A DNA stretch of 64,000 nucleotides, taken from the NCBI RefSeq assembly GCF_024642105.1, contig NZ_JAHEBT010000055.1, positions 1 through 64,000 of the forward strand, given 5' to 3'. Within the stretch, counting starts at the first letter, position 1; each line of letters starts with the position of its first letter. This document shows, piece by piece, positions 55,864 to 64,000 of this stretch. Source of the DNA: Flavobacterium sp. (GTDB taxonomy: Bacteria; Bacteroidota; Bacteroidia; Flavobacteriales; Flavobacteriaceae). Both the position numbers and the translations under genes were made by a program. The notes under the pieces are model-generated. The model was not told where the DNA came from. It did not search any database and saw only the letters and a program-made list of their open reading frames with translations.

Positions 55864-56855
55864 GATTACAATATATTGATAGTTTAAAGGGGTTCTTGAT
55901 AATCTTAGTTGTTTTAGGGCATGTAATTCAAATTACAAACAAGAATTTTGACAATGATATAATATTTAGATATATTTATTCATTTCATATGCCATTATTC
56001 TTTGTATTAAGTGGATTTGTGAATTTTAAAAAAGAATTTCATTTTAAAGTCTTATATTTTAGATTATTCCAATTAATTATTCCTTTTTTTAGTTGGTGGT
56101 TTATCAAGTCTGTTGTTATTAAAAATGAATCTTTTATTGATAGTTTTGTTATATTAATGAAGAGCCCTGATACAGGACTTTGGTTCTTATGGGTTCTGTT
56201 TTTTTGTATTTGTATATTTTATTTTCTGAATTTCATAGCTAATAAACTTAGTCAAAGACCTGAAATAATTTTAGTTTTCGGAGCTTTGTTTTTATATATA
56301 ATTTTCTTATTGTCCAATTTTAGATGGTTTGGATTTCAATTTATATCTTGGTATTTTATGTTCTTCATAATCGGTTTTTTTATTCATAAATATGAATTTA
56401 TCATAAATAAATATAATTATTTGATTTTATTAGTAACTCTTATTTTATTTCCTGTTTTAGCTTTCTTTTCTGTGATTAAAGGGTTGCCATTATTTTATAA
56501 AAATATTGATTTGGGACTATATTTTTCATATATATATAAATTTATAGTTGCTTTATGTGGGATTTTTTTGTTTTTTAATATATTCAAATCTTTTTTTGAA
56601 AAACACAAATACCTACATATTTTTTTTTGTTTTTTTAAGAATTTAGGAAGTGTAACTTTAGGTATATATGCTACACATACTCTTTTTATTGAATATTTAT
56701 TTGACAATCAGTATTATTCTTTGAGTTATAATTTGCAGTTAATTCTTTTTCTTATATTTTCTTTAACTGCAAGTTATTTTTTAATTTTTTTAATAAAGAA
56801 AATTAAAATATTAAAAATATTATTATTGGGAGAAATTGAAACAAAATCTATATGA
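55860..56855 (+). CDS. Acyltransferase-3-family membrane O-acyltransferase
   Basis: The 331-residue integral membrane protein has about ten transmembrane segments. The opening YIDSLKGFLIILVVLGHVIQ carries the conserved His21, and FHMPLFFVLSGF is the second family motif. Such proteins transfer acetyl or other acyl groups from the cytoplasm to sugars on the periplasmic side (OafA/WecH type). It overlaps the glycosyltransferase genes on both sides by 4 bases (ATGA), which shows tight coupling. Confidence 0.9.
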   Translation: MRLQYIDSLKGFLIILVVLGHVIQITNKNFDNDIIFRYIYSFHMPLFFVLSGFVNFKKEFHFKVLYFRLFQLIIPFFSWWFIKSVVIKNESFIDSFVILMKSPDTGLWFLWVLFFCICIFYFLNFIANKLSQRPEIILVFGALFLYIIFLLSNFRWFGFQFISWYFMFFIIGFFIHKYEFIINKYNYLILLVTLILFPVLAFFSVIKGLPLFYKNIDLGLYFSYIYKFIVALCGIFLFFNIFKSFFEKHKYLHIFFCFFKNLGSVTLGIYATHTLFIEYLFDNQYYSLSYNLQLILFLIFSLTASYFLIFLIKKIKILKILLLGEIETKSI

Positions 56856-57640
56856 AAATATTGTTTAGATCATGCGGTGGTTTAGGAAATCAAATTTTTC
56901 AGATTTTATTCGTAAGATTACTTGCTGAAAAATACAATTTAAATAAAATTGCACATTATCATGAATCAAATTATGAAAGAGTTGCAAATTGGGAATATCC
57001 ATCAAATAATATATTTGTTAAGCCAAATTATATTGAAAAGCTAATTTTAAAATTTAGACTTCCTCAATTGTTTTATAGACTAGGGATTTCCAATAAAGAG
57101 TATTTTAATTTCTTTGGAACCGTTATTGTTGATGGTTATTTTCAAAACTATATATATTATAAAATATTCAATAATATAATGTTATGTCAACAAATTGATT
57201 TAATAAGAATAGAGTTAGGTATTTTTCAAAGTAAAAAAGAGAAATCACTATATCATTTGAGGTTAGGAGATTTTTTTAAAAATACTGATGAAGAAATCAA
57301 ATTTGTAATTAATTTTTTAAATGCTACTAAACCTGAAATTTCAATAATTTCAAATAACGACAAGTTGTTTAATGATAATAATGAAATTAAATTATTAGTC
57401 ACCTCAAAAAACATAAAGTACATTAACACCTCTTCTTATACAAGTATTGAGTTAATTAAATTATTTGGTATTTACAATGAAGTATATTCAAATGGAAGTT
57501 CTTTAGCTTTTATATCTTCTATTTTGTGCAATACTAGTATCAAAAAGAATACATCGATTAAATTAAACTCTTATCAAGAGAAAAACTTTAATACTTTGGA
57601 AAAAGCAACTAATTTTTTAAAATTAAATTATTTAAAGTGA
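56852..57640 (+). CDS. GT11-type glycosyltransferase (alpha-1,2-fucosyltransferase-like)
   Basis: The 262-residue protein has the GT11 motifs: FRSCGGLGNQIFQILFVRLL at 5-24, HLRLGDFF with His135, Arg137 and Asp140 (the HxRxGD motif that binds GDP-fucose), and YSNGSSLAFISSILCN near the end. GT11 enzymes add L-fucose or a related sugar in alpha-1,2 or alpha-1,3 linkage. This fits with a GDP-mannose supply from the manC gene, but a GDP-fucose pathway is not visible in the window. It overlaps both neighbours by 4 bases. Confidence 0.85.
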   Translation: MKILFRSCGGLGNQIFQILFVRLLAEKYNLNKIAHYHESNYERVANWEYPSNNIFVKPNYIEKLILKFRLPQLFYRLGISNKEYFNFFGTVIVDGYFQNYIYYKIFNNIMLCQQIDLIRIELGIFQSKKEKSLYHLRLGDFFKNTDEEIKFVINFLNATKPEISIISNNDKLFNDNNEIKLLVTSKNIKYINTSSYTSIELIKLFGIYNEVYSNGSSLAFISSILCNTSIKKNTSIKLNSYQEKNFNTLEKATNFLKLNYLK

Positions 57641-58881
57641 AAGTATATTTATCAAACCCTTATGGTACAATCCCTGGAGAGGATTGGAGAGAATATAGAT
57701 TTTATTTGTTGGCTAAATCTTTAGCGTCAGATGGACATGAGGTGGTATGGTTTACATCTACATTTTCTCATCATTTTAAGAAAGAGAGGTCTAATAAATC
57801 TAAAATTATTGTTATATCAGAAAATCTTAAAATTCATTTAATTAAATCGAGACCATACAAAAACAACTTTTCTTTTGGAAGGATTTTTAGAGATTTAACT
57901 TATGGTTTAAATTTAATTGAAGTATTGAAAAAAGAATATATAAAACCAGATTTATTTTTTGTGGGAGATTCTCCAGTTTTATTTTATTACCCTAGTTATT
58001 GGTACTGTAAAAATAATAAAATTCCATATGTAGTAGATCAGATGGATTTATGGCCAGAATTAATTGTTGATTCGTTTTCTAAAATTTATCGTCCACTAGT
58101 TAATTTATTTTGTACACCAATATACGTTATAAGGAAAAAGGTTTTTGATAATTGCGTTGGATTTATTTCATTAGCTAAAAAGTATTTAGACATCCCTATT
58201 TGCATAAGCAATAATATTCTACAAAAGCCACATGCCGTTATTTATAATGGAATTGATGTTGGTGAATTTAGAGCTCAAATGGACATTATTGATTCTTATA
58301 TTGAAACCAAATTATGTAAAAAAAACGAAAATGAGATTTGGTTTATTTTTGCGGGTACCTTAGGGCCTTCATATGATATAAAAACTATACTTCAAGGATT
58401 TTTAAATTTAAATAATAATCTATGTAAGTTAATTATTGCAGGTGATGGAAGTGAGAGAAATTATGTTGAAACATTTATAAAAAATAATAAATTGGATAAT
58501 GTAAAGTATATTGGAAAGATTTCGAAGAATTCGTTACCTTATCTATATAGTAAATGTGATGTTGGTTTGAATTCATATGGTGCATTTTCTAATGTGGAAA
58601 TGTCTGACAAGTTTTATGATTATACAGCTGCGGGATTAGTTGTTTTAAATTCATTAAAAGGCGAGGTAATGGATTATGTAGATACATATGGTATTGGATA
58701 TAATTATCAAGCGTCAAATGTACAATCATTTATGAATAAATTACAATTGATTCTTAATGATGAAAATATTGATTTAATAAAGAAAAAATCATTTCAATTA
58801 GGAAGTAGTTTTGATCAAAAAATACAATTAGATAATTTTTTAAAGTTTACAAAATTAATTAATATAAATCTAAAATTTTAA
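57637..58881 (+). CDS. Glycosyltransferase, GT4 family (WbuB/WcaI-like)
   Basis: The 414-residue protein uses a GTG start overlapping the preceding stop (GTGA). NPYGTIPGEDWREYRFYLLA and DGHEVVWFTSTFSHH at the N-terminus, then VVDQMDLWPELIVDSFSKIY, and the donor site IFAGTLGPSYDIKTILQGFL, IAGDGSERNYVETFIKNNKL and MSDKFYDYTAAGLVVLN are typical of WbuB-like transferases, which add FucNAc-type sugars in several O-antigens. The exact donor is not known. It is the last gene of the tightly overlapping block and is followed by a 319-base gap. Confidence 0.87.
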   Translation: MKVYLSNPYGTIPGEDWREYRFYLLAKSLASDGHEVVWFTSTFSHHFKKERSNKSKIIVISENLKIHLIKSRPYKNNFSFGRIFRDLTYGLNLIEVLKKEYIKPDLFFVGDSPVLFYYPSYWYCKNNKIPYVVDQMDLWPELIVDSFSKIYRPLVNLFCTPIYVIRKKVFDNCVGFISLAKKYLDIPICISNNILQKPHAVIYNGIDVGEFRAQMDIIDSYIETKLCKKNENEIWFIFAGTLGPSYDIKTILQGFLNLNNNLCKLIIAGDGSERNYVETFIKNNKLDNVKYIGKISKNSLPYLYSKCDVGLNSYGAFSNVEMSDKFYDYTAAGLVVLNSLKGEVMDYVDTYGIGYNYQASNVQSFMNKLQLILNDENIDLIKKKSFQLGSSFDQKIQLDNFLKFTKLININLKF

Positions 58882-59200
58882 TCATTTAATATGAGAATAT
58901 ACTTTAATAAAAAATACAAATTTTAAATAAACAAATTTAAATTCGTATCAAGCAAATAAAGTATAAAACATGTTAAGTTTTTTTTAAAATAGATTACTAT
59001 TATCTAGTATTTTAAAATGTAAAATATGAGCCATTATTCTTAGAATAAGTAAAAAAATAAAGTTTTAAATTTCATTCTATAACTTTATTGATGAAAAACA
59101 TCTTTTGAACTTAAAGAATAAATTTTTCTGTGTACATTTTTAATAACTACTTATCTAATTTAGATTATTGAAATTAATAATATTATTAAAAATATTAAAA
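58882..59200. other. 319-base A/T-rich gap before the acylation cassette
   Basis: No gene, repeat copy or clear terminator is seen. The DNA is extremely A/T-rich. A TACATTTTT at about 59133 is a poor -7-like match. A promoter for the next gene block could be here, or the block could be reached by read-through. Confidence 0.6.
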
Positions 59201-59824
59201 ATGAATTTTAGAATTGCAAAAAAAAGCGATATAAGTAGAATTTCAAATATACATTATGAATGTTCTGTTAAGCAAGTCGATGGTTTTATGCATAAATTGG
59301 GAGTTAATTTTTTAGAAGCTTATTATTCAATATTGATTAATGAAAAAAAATCATTTATCTTAGTTGCAGAAGATAATAACGGTGTAATTGCTGGTTTTCA
59401 TTCAGGATCAATTGAGCCGATGGAGCATAAAAAAGCTTTAAGAAAAAAAGCTTGTAAATTTGTACTCCCTATTTTAATTAAATTAATTACAAACCCAACA
59501 TTATTAAGTCAAGTCATATTAAGACAGAAGTCTCTAACATCAAGTAATGATAAATATAAGTTTAGTTCTAATGAAGGTCCAAGAGCTGAATATTGGGCAT
59601 GGAGCCCAAGTTATGATGGAAAGAATGAGTCTCTAAAATTAAGGGAAAAATGGAGCCAAATATTAAATGTATTGGGATACGACTATTATTACTTAGAAGT
59701 TGATTCAAATAATAAGCTGGTATTAAATTATTATAAACTTCTGTCTGCTGAGTTTATTAGTGAGTTAAATCTTAGTGATGGTAGAAAACGATTTATAGTT
59801 AAACTTAAAACAAATAAAAATTAA
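59201..59824 (+). CDS. GNAT-family N-acetyltransferase-like protein
   Basis: This 207-residue protein has the GNAT start FRIAKKSDISRISNIHYECS and the strand segment FILVAEDNNGVIAGFHSGSI, followed by REKWSQILNVLGYDYYYLEV and a typical beta-strand end (GRKRFIVKLK). The acyl-CoA or acyl-ACP pocket cannot be judged from sequence. Because acyl carrier protein, SDR, acyl-activating ligase and aminotransferase genes follow directly, it may acylate the amine of a 4-amino sugar. The ATG at 59201 is used; an earlier TTG at 59168 would add a non-conserved leader. It lies 3 bases before the ACP gene. Confidence 0.8.
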   Translation: MNFRIAKKSDISRISNIHYECSVKQVDGFMHKLGVNFLEAYYSILINEKKSFILVAEDNNGVIAGFHSGSIEPMEHKKALRKKACKFVLPILIKLITNPTLLSQVILRQKSLTSSNDKYKFSSNEGPRAEYWAWSPSYDGKNESLKLREKWSQILNVLGYDYYYLEVDSNNKLVLNYYKLLSAEFISELNLSDGRKRFIVKLKTNKN

Positions 59825-59827
59825 TAT

Positions 59828-60139
59828 ATGAAAATTGAACGTGAAAGTATAATTAAAATTCTTGAAAGTACTTTAAAAGAATTTTGTCAGGAATATGATT
59901 TAATCTTTGATTTTTCTGAAGGAGAAAACACAAAATTATTCGGAGGTGATGGAATATTGGATTCTTTGGGTTTAGTAAGTTTTATTGTTTCAGTCGAGGA
60001 GGTTTTAGAAGATAAATTTGATGTTTCTATTCTTCTAGCTGATGATAAAGCGATGTCAAGGCGAACAAGTCCATTCGCAAGAGTTTCATATTTAGCAGAT
60101 TATATTTTAGAAGTGATTAATGAAAATCCTAATGAATAG
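59828..60139 (+). CDS. Acyl carrier protein
   Basis: The 103-residue product has the 4'-phosphopantetheine site Asp45-Ser46-Leu47 in GGDGILDSLGLVSFIVSVEE and is acidic in the helices around it, with VSYLADYILEVINENPNE at the C-terminus. It is longer than the fatty-acid ACP (about 80), and the site region (GILDSLGLV) resembles carrier proteins of accessory pathways. It would carry an acyl group in thioester form. It overlaps the SDR gene by 8 bases. Confidence 0.88.
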   Translation: MKIERESIIKILESTLKEFCQEYDLIFDFSEGENTKLFGGDGILDSLGLVSFIVSVEEVLEDKFDVSILLADDKAMSRRTSPFARVSYLADYILEVINENPNE

Positions 60140-60845
60140 TATAAATCAAAACATCATATTAATAACAGGTTCCAGAAAAGGAATTGGTTATAATCTTACA
60201 AAATATTATCTAGAAAAAGGACATATTGTTATTGGATGTAGTAGGTCAGAATCTGAATTGCAGCATGAAAATTATAAACATTTTTCTCTAGATGTATCTG
60301 ATGAAAAACAGGTGAACAATCTGTTTATGAATATTAGAAAACAATATGGTCGCCTCGATGTATTGATAAATAATGCTGGAATGGCGTCAATGAATCATTC
60401 GTTATTAACACCATTAAGTACGGTTAATAAACTTTTTGATACAAATTTCACAGGTACTTTTTTATTTTCAAGACAAGCGGTAAAGCTGATGAAAAAAAAT
60501 AATTTTGGACGAATTGTAAATTTTTCTACTGTTGCGGTGCCACTAAATTTAGAAGGAGAAGCAATTTATGCAGCTTCTAAAAGTGCTATTGAACAATTTA
60601 CCAAAGTTTTTTCCAAAGAAGTAGCTTCTATGGGAATAACAGTCAATACTATTGGTCCCACACCAATTGAAACTGATTTGATAAAAGCTGTGCCTAAAAA
60701 TAAAATAGAGGAATTACTTTCTCAACAAGCAATTAAAAGATTAGGAAATTTTGATGATATAATTAATATTATAGATTTTTATATTGATTCTAAAAGTAAT
60801 TTTATTACGGGACAAACCATATATCTAGGAGGAGTATTCAAATGA
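60132..60845 (+). CDS. Short-chain dehydrogenase/reductase (3-oxoacyl-ACP reductase-like)
   Basis: The 237-residue protein has the classical SDR pattern: the nucleotide-binding TGSRKGIG near residues 12-19, DVLINNAGMASMN, the catalytic Ser (NFSTVAV) and YAASKSAIEQF (Tyr-x3-Lys), and GPTPIETDL. This resembles FabG-type ketoreductases. With the ACP directly upstream and a ligase downstream, it may reduce a 3-keto group on an ACP-bound chain. I start it at the ATG at 60132; an ATG four codons earlier (60120) also fits. It overlaps the next gene by 4 bases. Confidence 0.85.
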   Translation: MNSINQNIILITGSRKGIGYNLTKYYLEKGHIVIGCSRSESELQHENYKHFSLDVSDEKQVNNLFMNIRKQYGRLDVLINNAGMASMNHSLLTPLSTVNKLFDTNFTGTFLFSRQAVKLMKKNNFGRIVNFSTVAVPLNLEGEAIYAASKSAIEQFTKVFSKEVASMGITVNTIGPTPIETDLIKAVPKNKIEELLSQQAIKRLGNFDDIINIIDFYIDSKSNFITGQTIYLGGVFK

Positions 60846-62200
60846 CAATGATTAGTAGTTTTATAGAGAAGTTATCTTTGTACAAAGAAAAGATAGCAAT
60901 TATTGATTCAGAAAGAGAGTATTCCTACTCTGATTTAGTTAAAAATATTTCCAATTTCAATTTAAAATTGGAAAAATTAAATGTTAATAGTGGAGAAGTT
61001 GTTTTTATGCTTGGAGATTATTCTATTGATTCAATTTCGCTATTTTTTAGCTTAGCCCTTAATGGAAATATTATTGTACCAATCACATCTGACAATGAAC
61101 AAGAGATTAATGAAAGAATTGATGTAGCTCAACCCGACTGGATATTTAATCTTAATTCTAATTCAGAAAAAAAAATTGAATATAGTAATAAACTAGAAAG
61201 ACATCATTTGTTAGACACTTTAATCGAAACTAAATCATCCGGGCTTATATTATTTAGTAGTGGTAGTACGGGTAAGCCAAAAGCAATGGTTCATAATTTA
61301 GAAAATTTACTTTCAAATTATATCGATAAGAAAGGTAAAGAAATGAATTTTTTAGTATTTCTTATGTTTGATCATATTGGGGGGTTAAATACTCTTTTTA
61401 ATTGTTTATCGATGGGGGTAATTATAACGATACCTAAAAACAGAAACCCTAATGATATTGCTCGATTGATTGAAAAATATAACATTAATATTTTACCTTC
61501 CTCTCCAACATTTTTAAATTTGATGTGTATAAGTAATGTTTTTGATATTTTTGATTTGTCAAGCATTAGAATGATTACTTATGGAACTGAGGCAATGCCA
61601 GAAAGTTTATTGTTGAAATTAAAAGAGAAACTACCTAGAGTTAAATTTCTTCAAACTTTTGGTACAAGTGAAACAGGTATAATGAAGACGTCTAGCATGT
61701 CTTCGTCAAGTACCTTTTTAAAGTTTGATGATCCAAATCAAGAATATAAGATAGTTAGTGGTGAATTGTGGTTGAGAAGTAAAACGCAAGTGCTTGGATA
61801 TATAAATCATTCAAATGAGAGTTTTACCGAAGATGGTTGGTTCATGACAGGTGATTTAGTTGAACAAACAAAAGATGGATTTATTAAAATAATTGGTAGA
61901 TCAAAGGAACTAATAAATGTAGGAGGGGAAAAGGTTTTACCTGCTGAAGTTGAATCAGTTATTATGGAATTAGATTTCATACAAGACTGTATCGTTAAAT
62001 CTGAAAAAAATTCCATAACGGGTCAGATGGTTTGTGCAGATGTCGTTTTAAAAGAAGGGTTTGATTTTAAAAACGAAAAGTTAAAAATAAAAAAACATTG
62101 TATGCAAAAGTTAGATTCCTTTAAAATACCGGTTAGGATTCGTGAAATAGAGTCTGTCAATTTTACTAATCGATTTAAGAAAGAAAGAAAAAATAATTAA
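60842..62200 (+). CDS. AMP-dependent acyl-activating ligase (ANL family)
   Basis: The 452-residue protein activates a carboxylic acid with ATP and transfers it to a thiol, here probably the ACP. The core motifs are FSSGSTGKPKAMVHN (P-loop), TYGTEAMPE, QTFGTSETGI, DGWFMTGDLVE, and IIGRSKELINVGGEKVLPAE, with the C-terminal lysine segment TNRFKKERKNN. It is shorter than the typical 500-550 residues, mainly in the N-terminal part. The acyl substrate is not known. Its start overlaps the SDR stop (ATGA) and its stop is 3 bases before the aminotransferase gene. Confidence 0.87.
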   Translation: MTMISSFIEKLSLYKEKIAIIDSEREYSYSDLVKNISNFNLKLEKLNVNSGEVVFMLGDYSIDSISLFFSLALNGNIIVPITSDNEQEINERIDVAQPDWIFNLNSNSEKKIEYSNKLERHHLLDTLIETKSSGLILFSSGSTGKPKAMVHNLENLLSNYIDKKGKEMNFLVFLMFDHIGGLNTLFNCLSMGVIITIPKNRNPNDIARLIEKYNINILPSSPTFLNLMCISNVFDIFDLSSIRMITYGTEAMPESLLLKLKEKLPRVKFLQTFGTSETGIMKTSSMSSSSTFLKFDDPNQEYKIVSGELWLRSKTQVLGYINHSNESFTEDGWFMTGDLVEQTKDGFIKIIGRSKELINVGGEKVLPAEVESVIMELDFIQDCIVKSEKNSITGQMVCADVVLKEGFDFKNEKLKIKKHCMQKLDSFKIPVRIREIESVNFTNRFKKERKNN

Positions 62201-62203
62201 TTT

Positions 62204-63433
62204 ATGCAATTTCAAACGATACCATTTTCACCTCCCTTTATTGATAATGCAGTAATTGACGAAGTAGTTGATTCATTGCGTTCAGGTTGGATCACCACAG
62301 GGCCAAAAGTAAAAGCTTTAGAGGCAGAAATCAAACAATTTTCCAAAGCTAAAGAAGTACTATGTGTTAATTCTTGGACATCAGGTGCCATTATGATGTT
62401 GAAATGGCTAGGAGTTCAAGCAGGCGATGAAGTGATCGTGCCAGCTTACACCTACAGTGCTACTGCTTTAGCGGTCATTCATGCTGGAGCAAAGCCTATA
62501 ATGGTAGATGTTGGAGAAGATTTTAATATTTCGGTAAATGCTATAAAAGAGTCTATTACGAGCAAAACAAAAGCGATATTACCAGTTGATTTTGCTGGGT
62601 TTCCTTGCGATTATGAGGCAATAATGCAATTAGTTACTACAAATGAGATACAATCTCAATTTGTTCCGACATCTAGTGTACAAGAAAAATTAGGTAGAAT
62701 TTTGGTCATCAATGATGCGGCGCATTCGTTGGGTGCTTTCTATAAAGAAAATGTTCGGACTGGAAGTGAAACGGATGTTGCTATCTTTTCATTACATGCT
62801 GTGAAAAATGTCACTACAGCTGAGGGAGGTGCTATCTGTTTGAACTTACCTTCTCCTTTCGACAATAAGGAATTATATACCTTTCTACGTCAAATGAGCT
62901 TGAATTGTCAAACCAAAGACGCTTTTTCGAAAAGTAAGGCAGGTGGTTGGCGGTATGATATTGTGGGGTTAGGCATGAAAATTAATATGCCTGATGTGAA
63001 TGCTGCAATTGGTTTAGCTCAAATGAGACAATATCCTGAATTACTTTCAGAAAGAAAGAGAATATTTAATGAATATAACGAGGCTTTCAGTAAGCTATCT
63101 TGGGCAATACTTCCTCCTTCTATTTTAAATGAAAAAGTAACATCATATCACTTATACGCATTAAGAATTAATGAAATTTCGGAGATTCAAAGAGACGCTA
63201 TTATAGATGAGATTTCCCGAAAAGGAGTTGCTGTAAATGTCCATTTCATTCCGATGCCTATGTTAACTTATTTTAAAGAACAAGGTTATGAAATTAAAGA
63301 TTACCCTCAAGCCTATATCAATTATGCTTGTGAAATTTCTTTACCTATCTATCCACAATTAACTTCAGAACAAGTCAGTTATGTTATCGACTCGGTAAAA
63401 TCGGCATATCAGACAGTAATTACAATTAAATGA
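62204..63433 (+). CDS. DegT/DnrJ/EryC1-family sugar aminotransferase
   Basis: These PLP enzymes add an amino group to a 4-keto (or 3-keto) nucleotide sugar. The 409-residue product has SGWITTGPKVKALEAEIKQF at the start, VIVPAYTYSATALAVIHAGA, INDAAHSLGAFYK, the PLP lysine Lys201 in FSLHAVKNVTTAEGGAI, and YDIVGLGMKINMPDVNAAIG. This layout is that of PglE/WbpE-like enzymes that make UDP-4-amino-4,6-dideoxy-HexNAc. Its base composition is less A/T-rich than the genes before it. The sugar transferase ATG overlaps its stop by 4 bases (63430-63433). A 4,6-dehydratase, its usual partner, is not in the window. Confidence 0.88.
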   Translation: MQFQTIPFSPPFIDNAVIDEVVDSLRSGWITTGPKVKALEAEIKQFSKAKEVLCVNSWTSGAIMMLKWLGVQAGDEVIVPAYTYSATALAVIHAGAKPIMVDVGEDFNISVNAIKESITSKTKAILPVDFAGFPCDYEAIMQLVTTNEIQSQFVPTSSVQEKLGRILVINDAAHSLGAFYKENVRTGSETDVAIFSLHAVKNVTTAEGGAICLNLPSPFDNKELYTFLRQMSLNCQTKDAFSKSKAGGWRYDIVGLGMKINMPDVNAAIGLAQMRQYPELLSERKRIFNEYNEAFSKLSWAILPPSILNEKVTSYHLYALRINEISEIQRDAIIDEISRKGVAVNVHFIPMPMLTYFKEQGYEIKDYPQAYINYACEISLPIYPQLTSEQVSYVIDSVKSAYQTVITIK

Positions 63434-64000
63434 TACGTTTTTTTGATTTTATATTTTCTTTATTAGGTATAGTTTTACTTTCTCCTTTTATTATTATTAT
63501 ATATCTACTTATTATTATTGAAAGTAAAGGAAGTGGCTTTTATATACAGCAAAGAGTTGGATTAAATGGGATAGAGTTTAAATTATATAAATTCAGGTCT
63601 ATGGCCTTAGGTTCTGATAAAAAAGGTTTAATTACCGTAGGAGGGAATGATGCCAGAATTACCCAAATAGGTCTTTTTATAAGAAAATTTAAAATTGATG
63701 AATTGCCGCAATTGTTTAATGTATTGATTGGAGACATGAGTTTAGTTGGTCCGAGACCTGAAGTGCGTAAATATGTTGATTTGTATACAGAAGAGCAAAG
63801 AAGAGTGTTAGACGTTAAACCAGGTGTTACCGATTATGCTTCTATAGAATATGCAGATGAAAATAAAATTTTAGGTGAGGCATTAGATCCTGATAAAATG
63901 TATATTCAAGAAATTATACCAGCTAAAATAGAGCTTAATATTAAATATATAGAGAATAAAAGTTTGAAAGAGTATTTTAAAATTATTTTTTTAACTTTTT
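63430..64000 (+). CDS. Initiating sugar-phosphate transferase (PglC/Bac_transf type), partial at 3' end
   Basis: The open frame of 190 residues runs off the window. It starts with one hydrophobic segment (residues 2-30, a re-entrant membrane helix in this family), then QQRVGLNGIEFKLYKFRSM, FKIDELPQLFNVLIGDMSLV and GPRPEVRKYVDLYTEEQRRV, and KPGVTDYASIEYADENKIL. The Asp-Glu pair in KIDELP is the catalytic dyad. It matches the small monotopic phosphoglycosyl transferases such as PglC and WcaJ-C, which place the first sugar-1-phosphate on undecaprenyl phosphate. Translational overlap with the DegT gene suggests that the sugar made by that enzyme is the initiating one. Confidence 0.9.
   Translation, partial: MIRFFDFIFSLLGIVLLSPFIIIIYLLIIIESKGSGFYIQQRVGLNGIEFKLYKFRSMALGSDKKGLITVGGNDARITQIGLFIRKFKIDELPQLFNVLIGDMSLVGPRPEVRKYVDLYTEEQRRVLDVKPGVTDYASIEYADENKILGEALDPDKMYIQEIIPAKIELNIKYIENKSLKEYFKIIFLTF

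Overview
The window is a chromosome segment of a Flavobacterium-like member of the Bacteroidota. Evidence: a SusC/SusD outer-membrane pair, promoters of the Bacteroidota type (TTTG about 19 bases upstream of a TAnnTTTGC -7 box), A/T-rich DNA, and the order str/S10/spc/alpha ribosomal genes - carA - eno - gltA, which I associate with Flavobacteriaceae. I see no rRNA, tRNA, CRISPR array or insertion-sequence transposase.

Layout. 1-3.1 kb: the end of a HAD hydrolase gene, a secreted hypothetical protein, rarA and rlmB. 3.2-7.9 kb: a susD-susC pair on the minus strand. 8.3-25.7 kb: one long + strand run of translation genes (rpsL-rpsG-fusA-rpsJ, then rplC through rplQ with secY, infA, rpmJ and rpoA), closed by a strong terminator. 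Several gaps in this run hold clear hairpins or dyads that could be feedback-control sites. 25.8-29.9 kb: carA, eno and gltA, each with its own promoter and terminator. 29.9-33.9 kb: two guanidino-enzyme-fold genes flanking a four-helix-bundle protein, a CoA-binding protein and recR. 33.9-64 kb: a surface-polysaccharide locus.

The polysaccharide locus begins with a UDP-glucose dehydrogenase and a NusG paralogue (UpxY type). It continues with a nucleotidyltransferase, a mannose-1-phosphate guanylyltransferase, a large SLBB export protein, a second UDP-sugar dehydrogenase and a Wzz-type chain-length protein. A compact operon of A/T-rich genes follows: small membrane protein, methyltransferase, sulfatase-fold membrane enzyme, flippase, polymerase, three glycosyltransferases and an O-acyltransferase. 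It ends with GNAT - acyl carrier protein - SDR - acyl-activating ligase - DegT aminotransferase - initiating sugar phosphate transferase (cut by the window end). The last block reads as a cassette that makes an amino sugar and decorates its amine with an ACP-carried acyl group; this is the most interesting candidate system here.

A toxin-antitoxin pair, a truncated RhuM gene and a YhcG-type nuclease interrupt the locus at 44.9-47.2 kb. The gaps between 30.8 and 47.9 kb are packed with non-coding repeats: heptamer tracts, a 28-base REP-like repeat always in the gene direction, tandem units of 103, 163 and about 330 bases, and a composite hairpin element with two interchangeable loops. The core from 49 to 62 kb looks more A/T-rich than its flanks, as expected for an exchanged serotype-type cassette.
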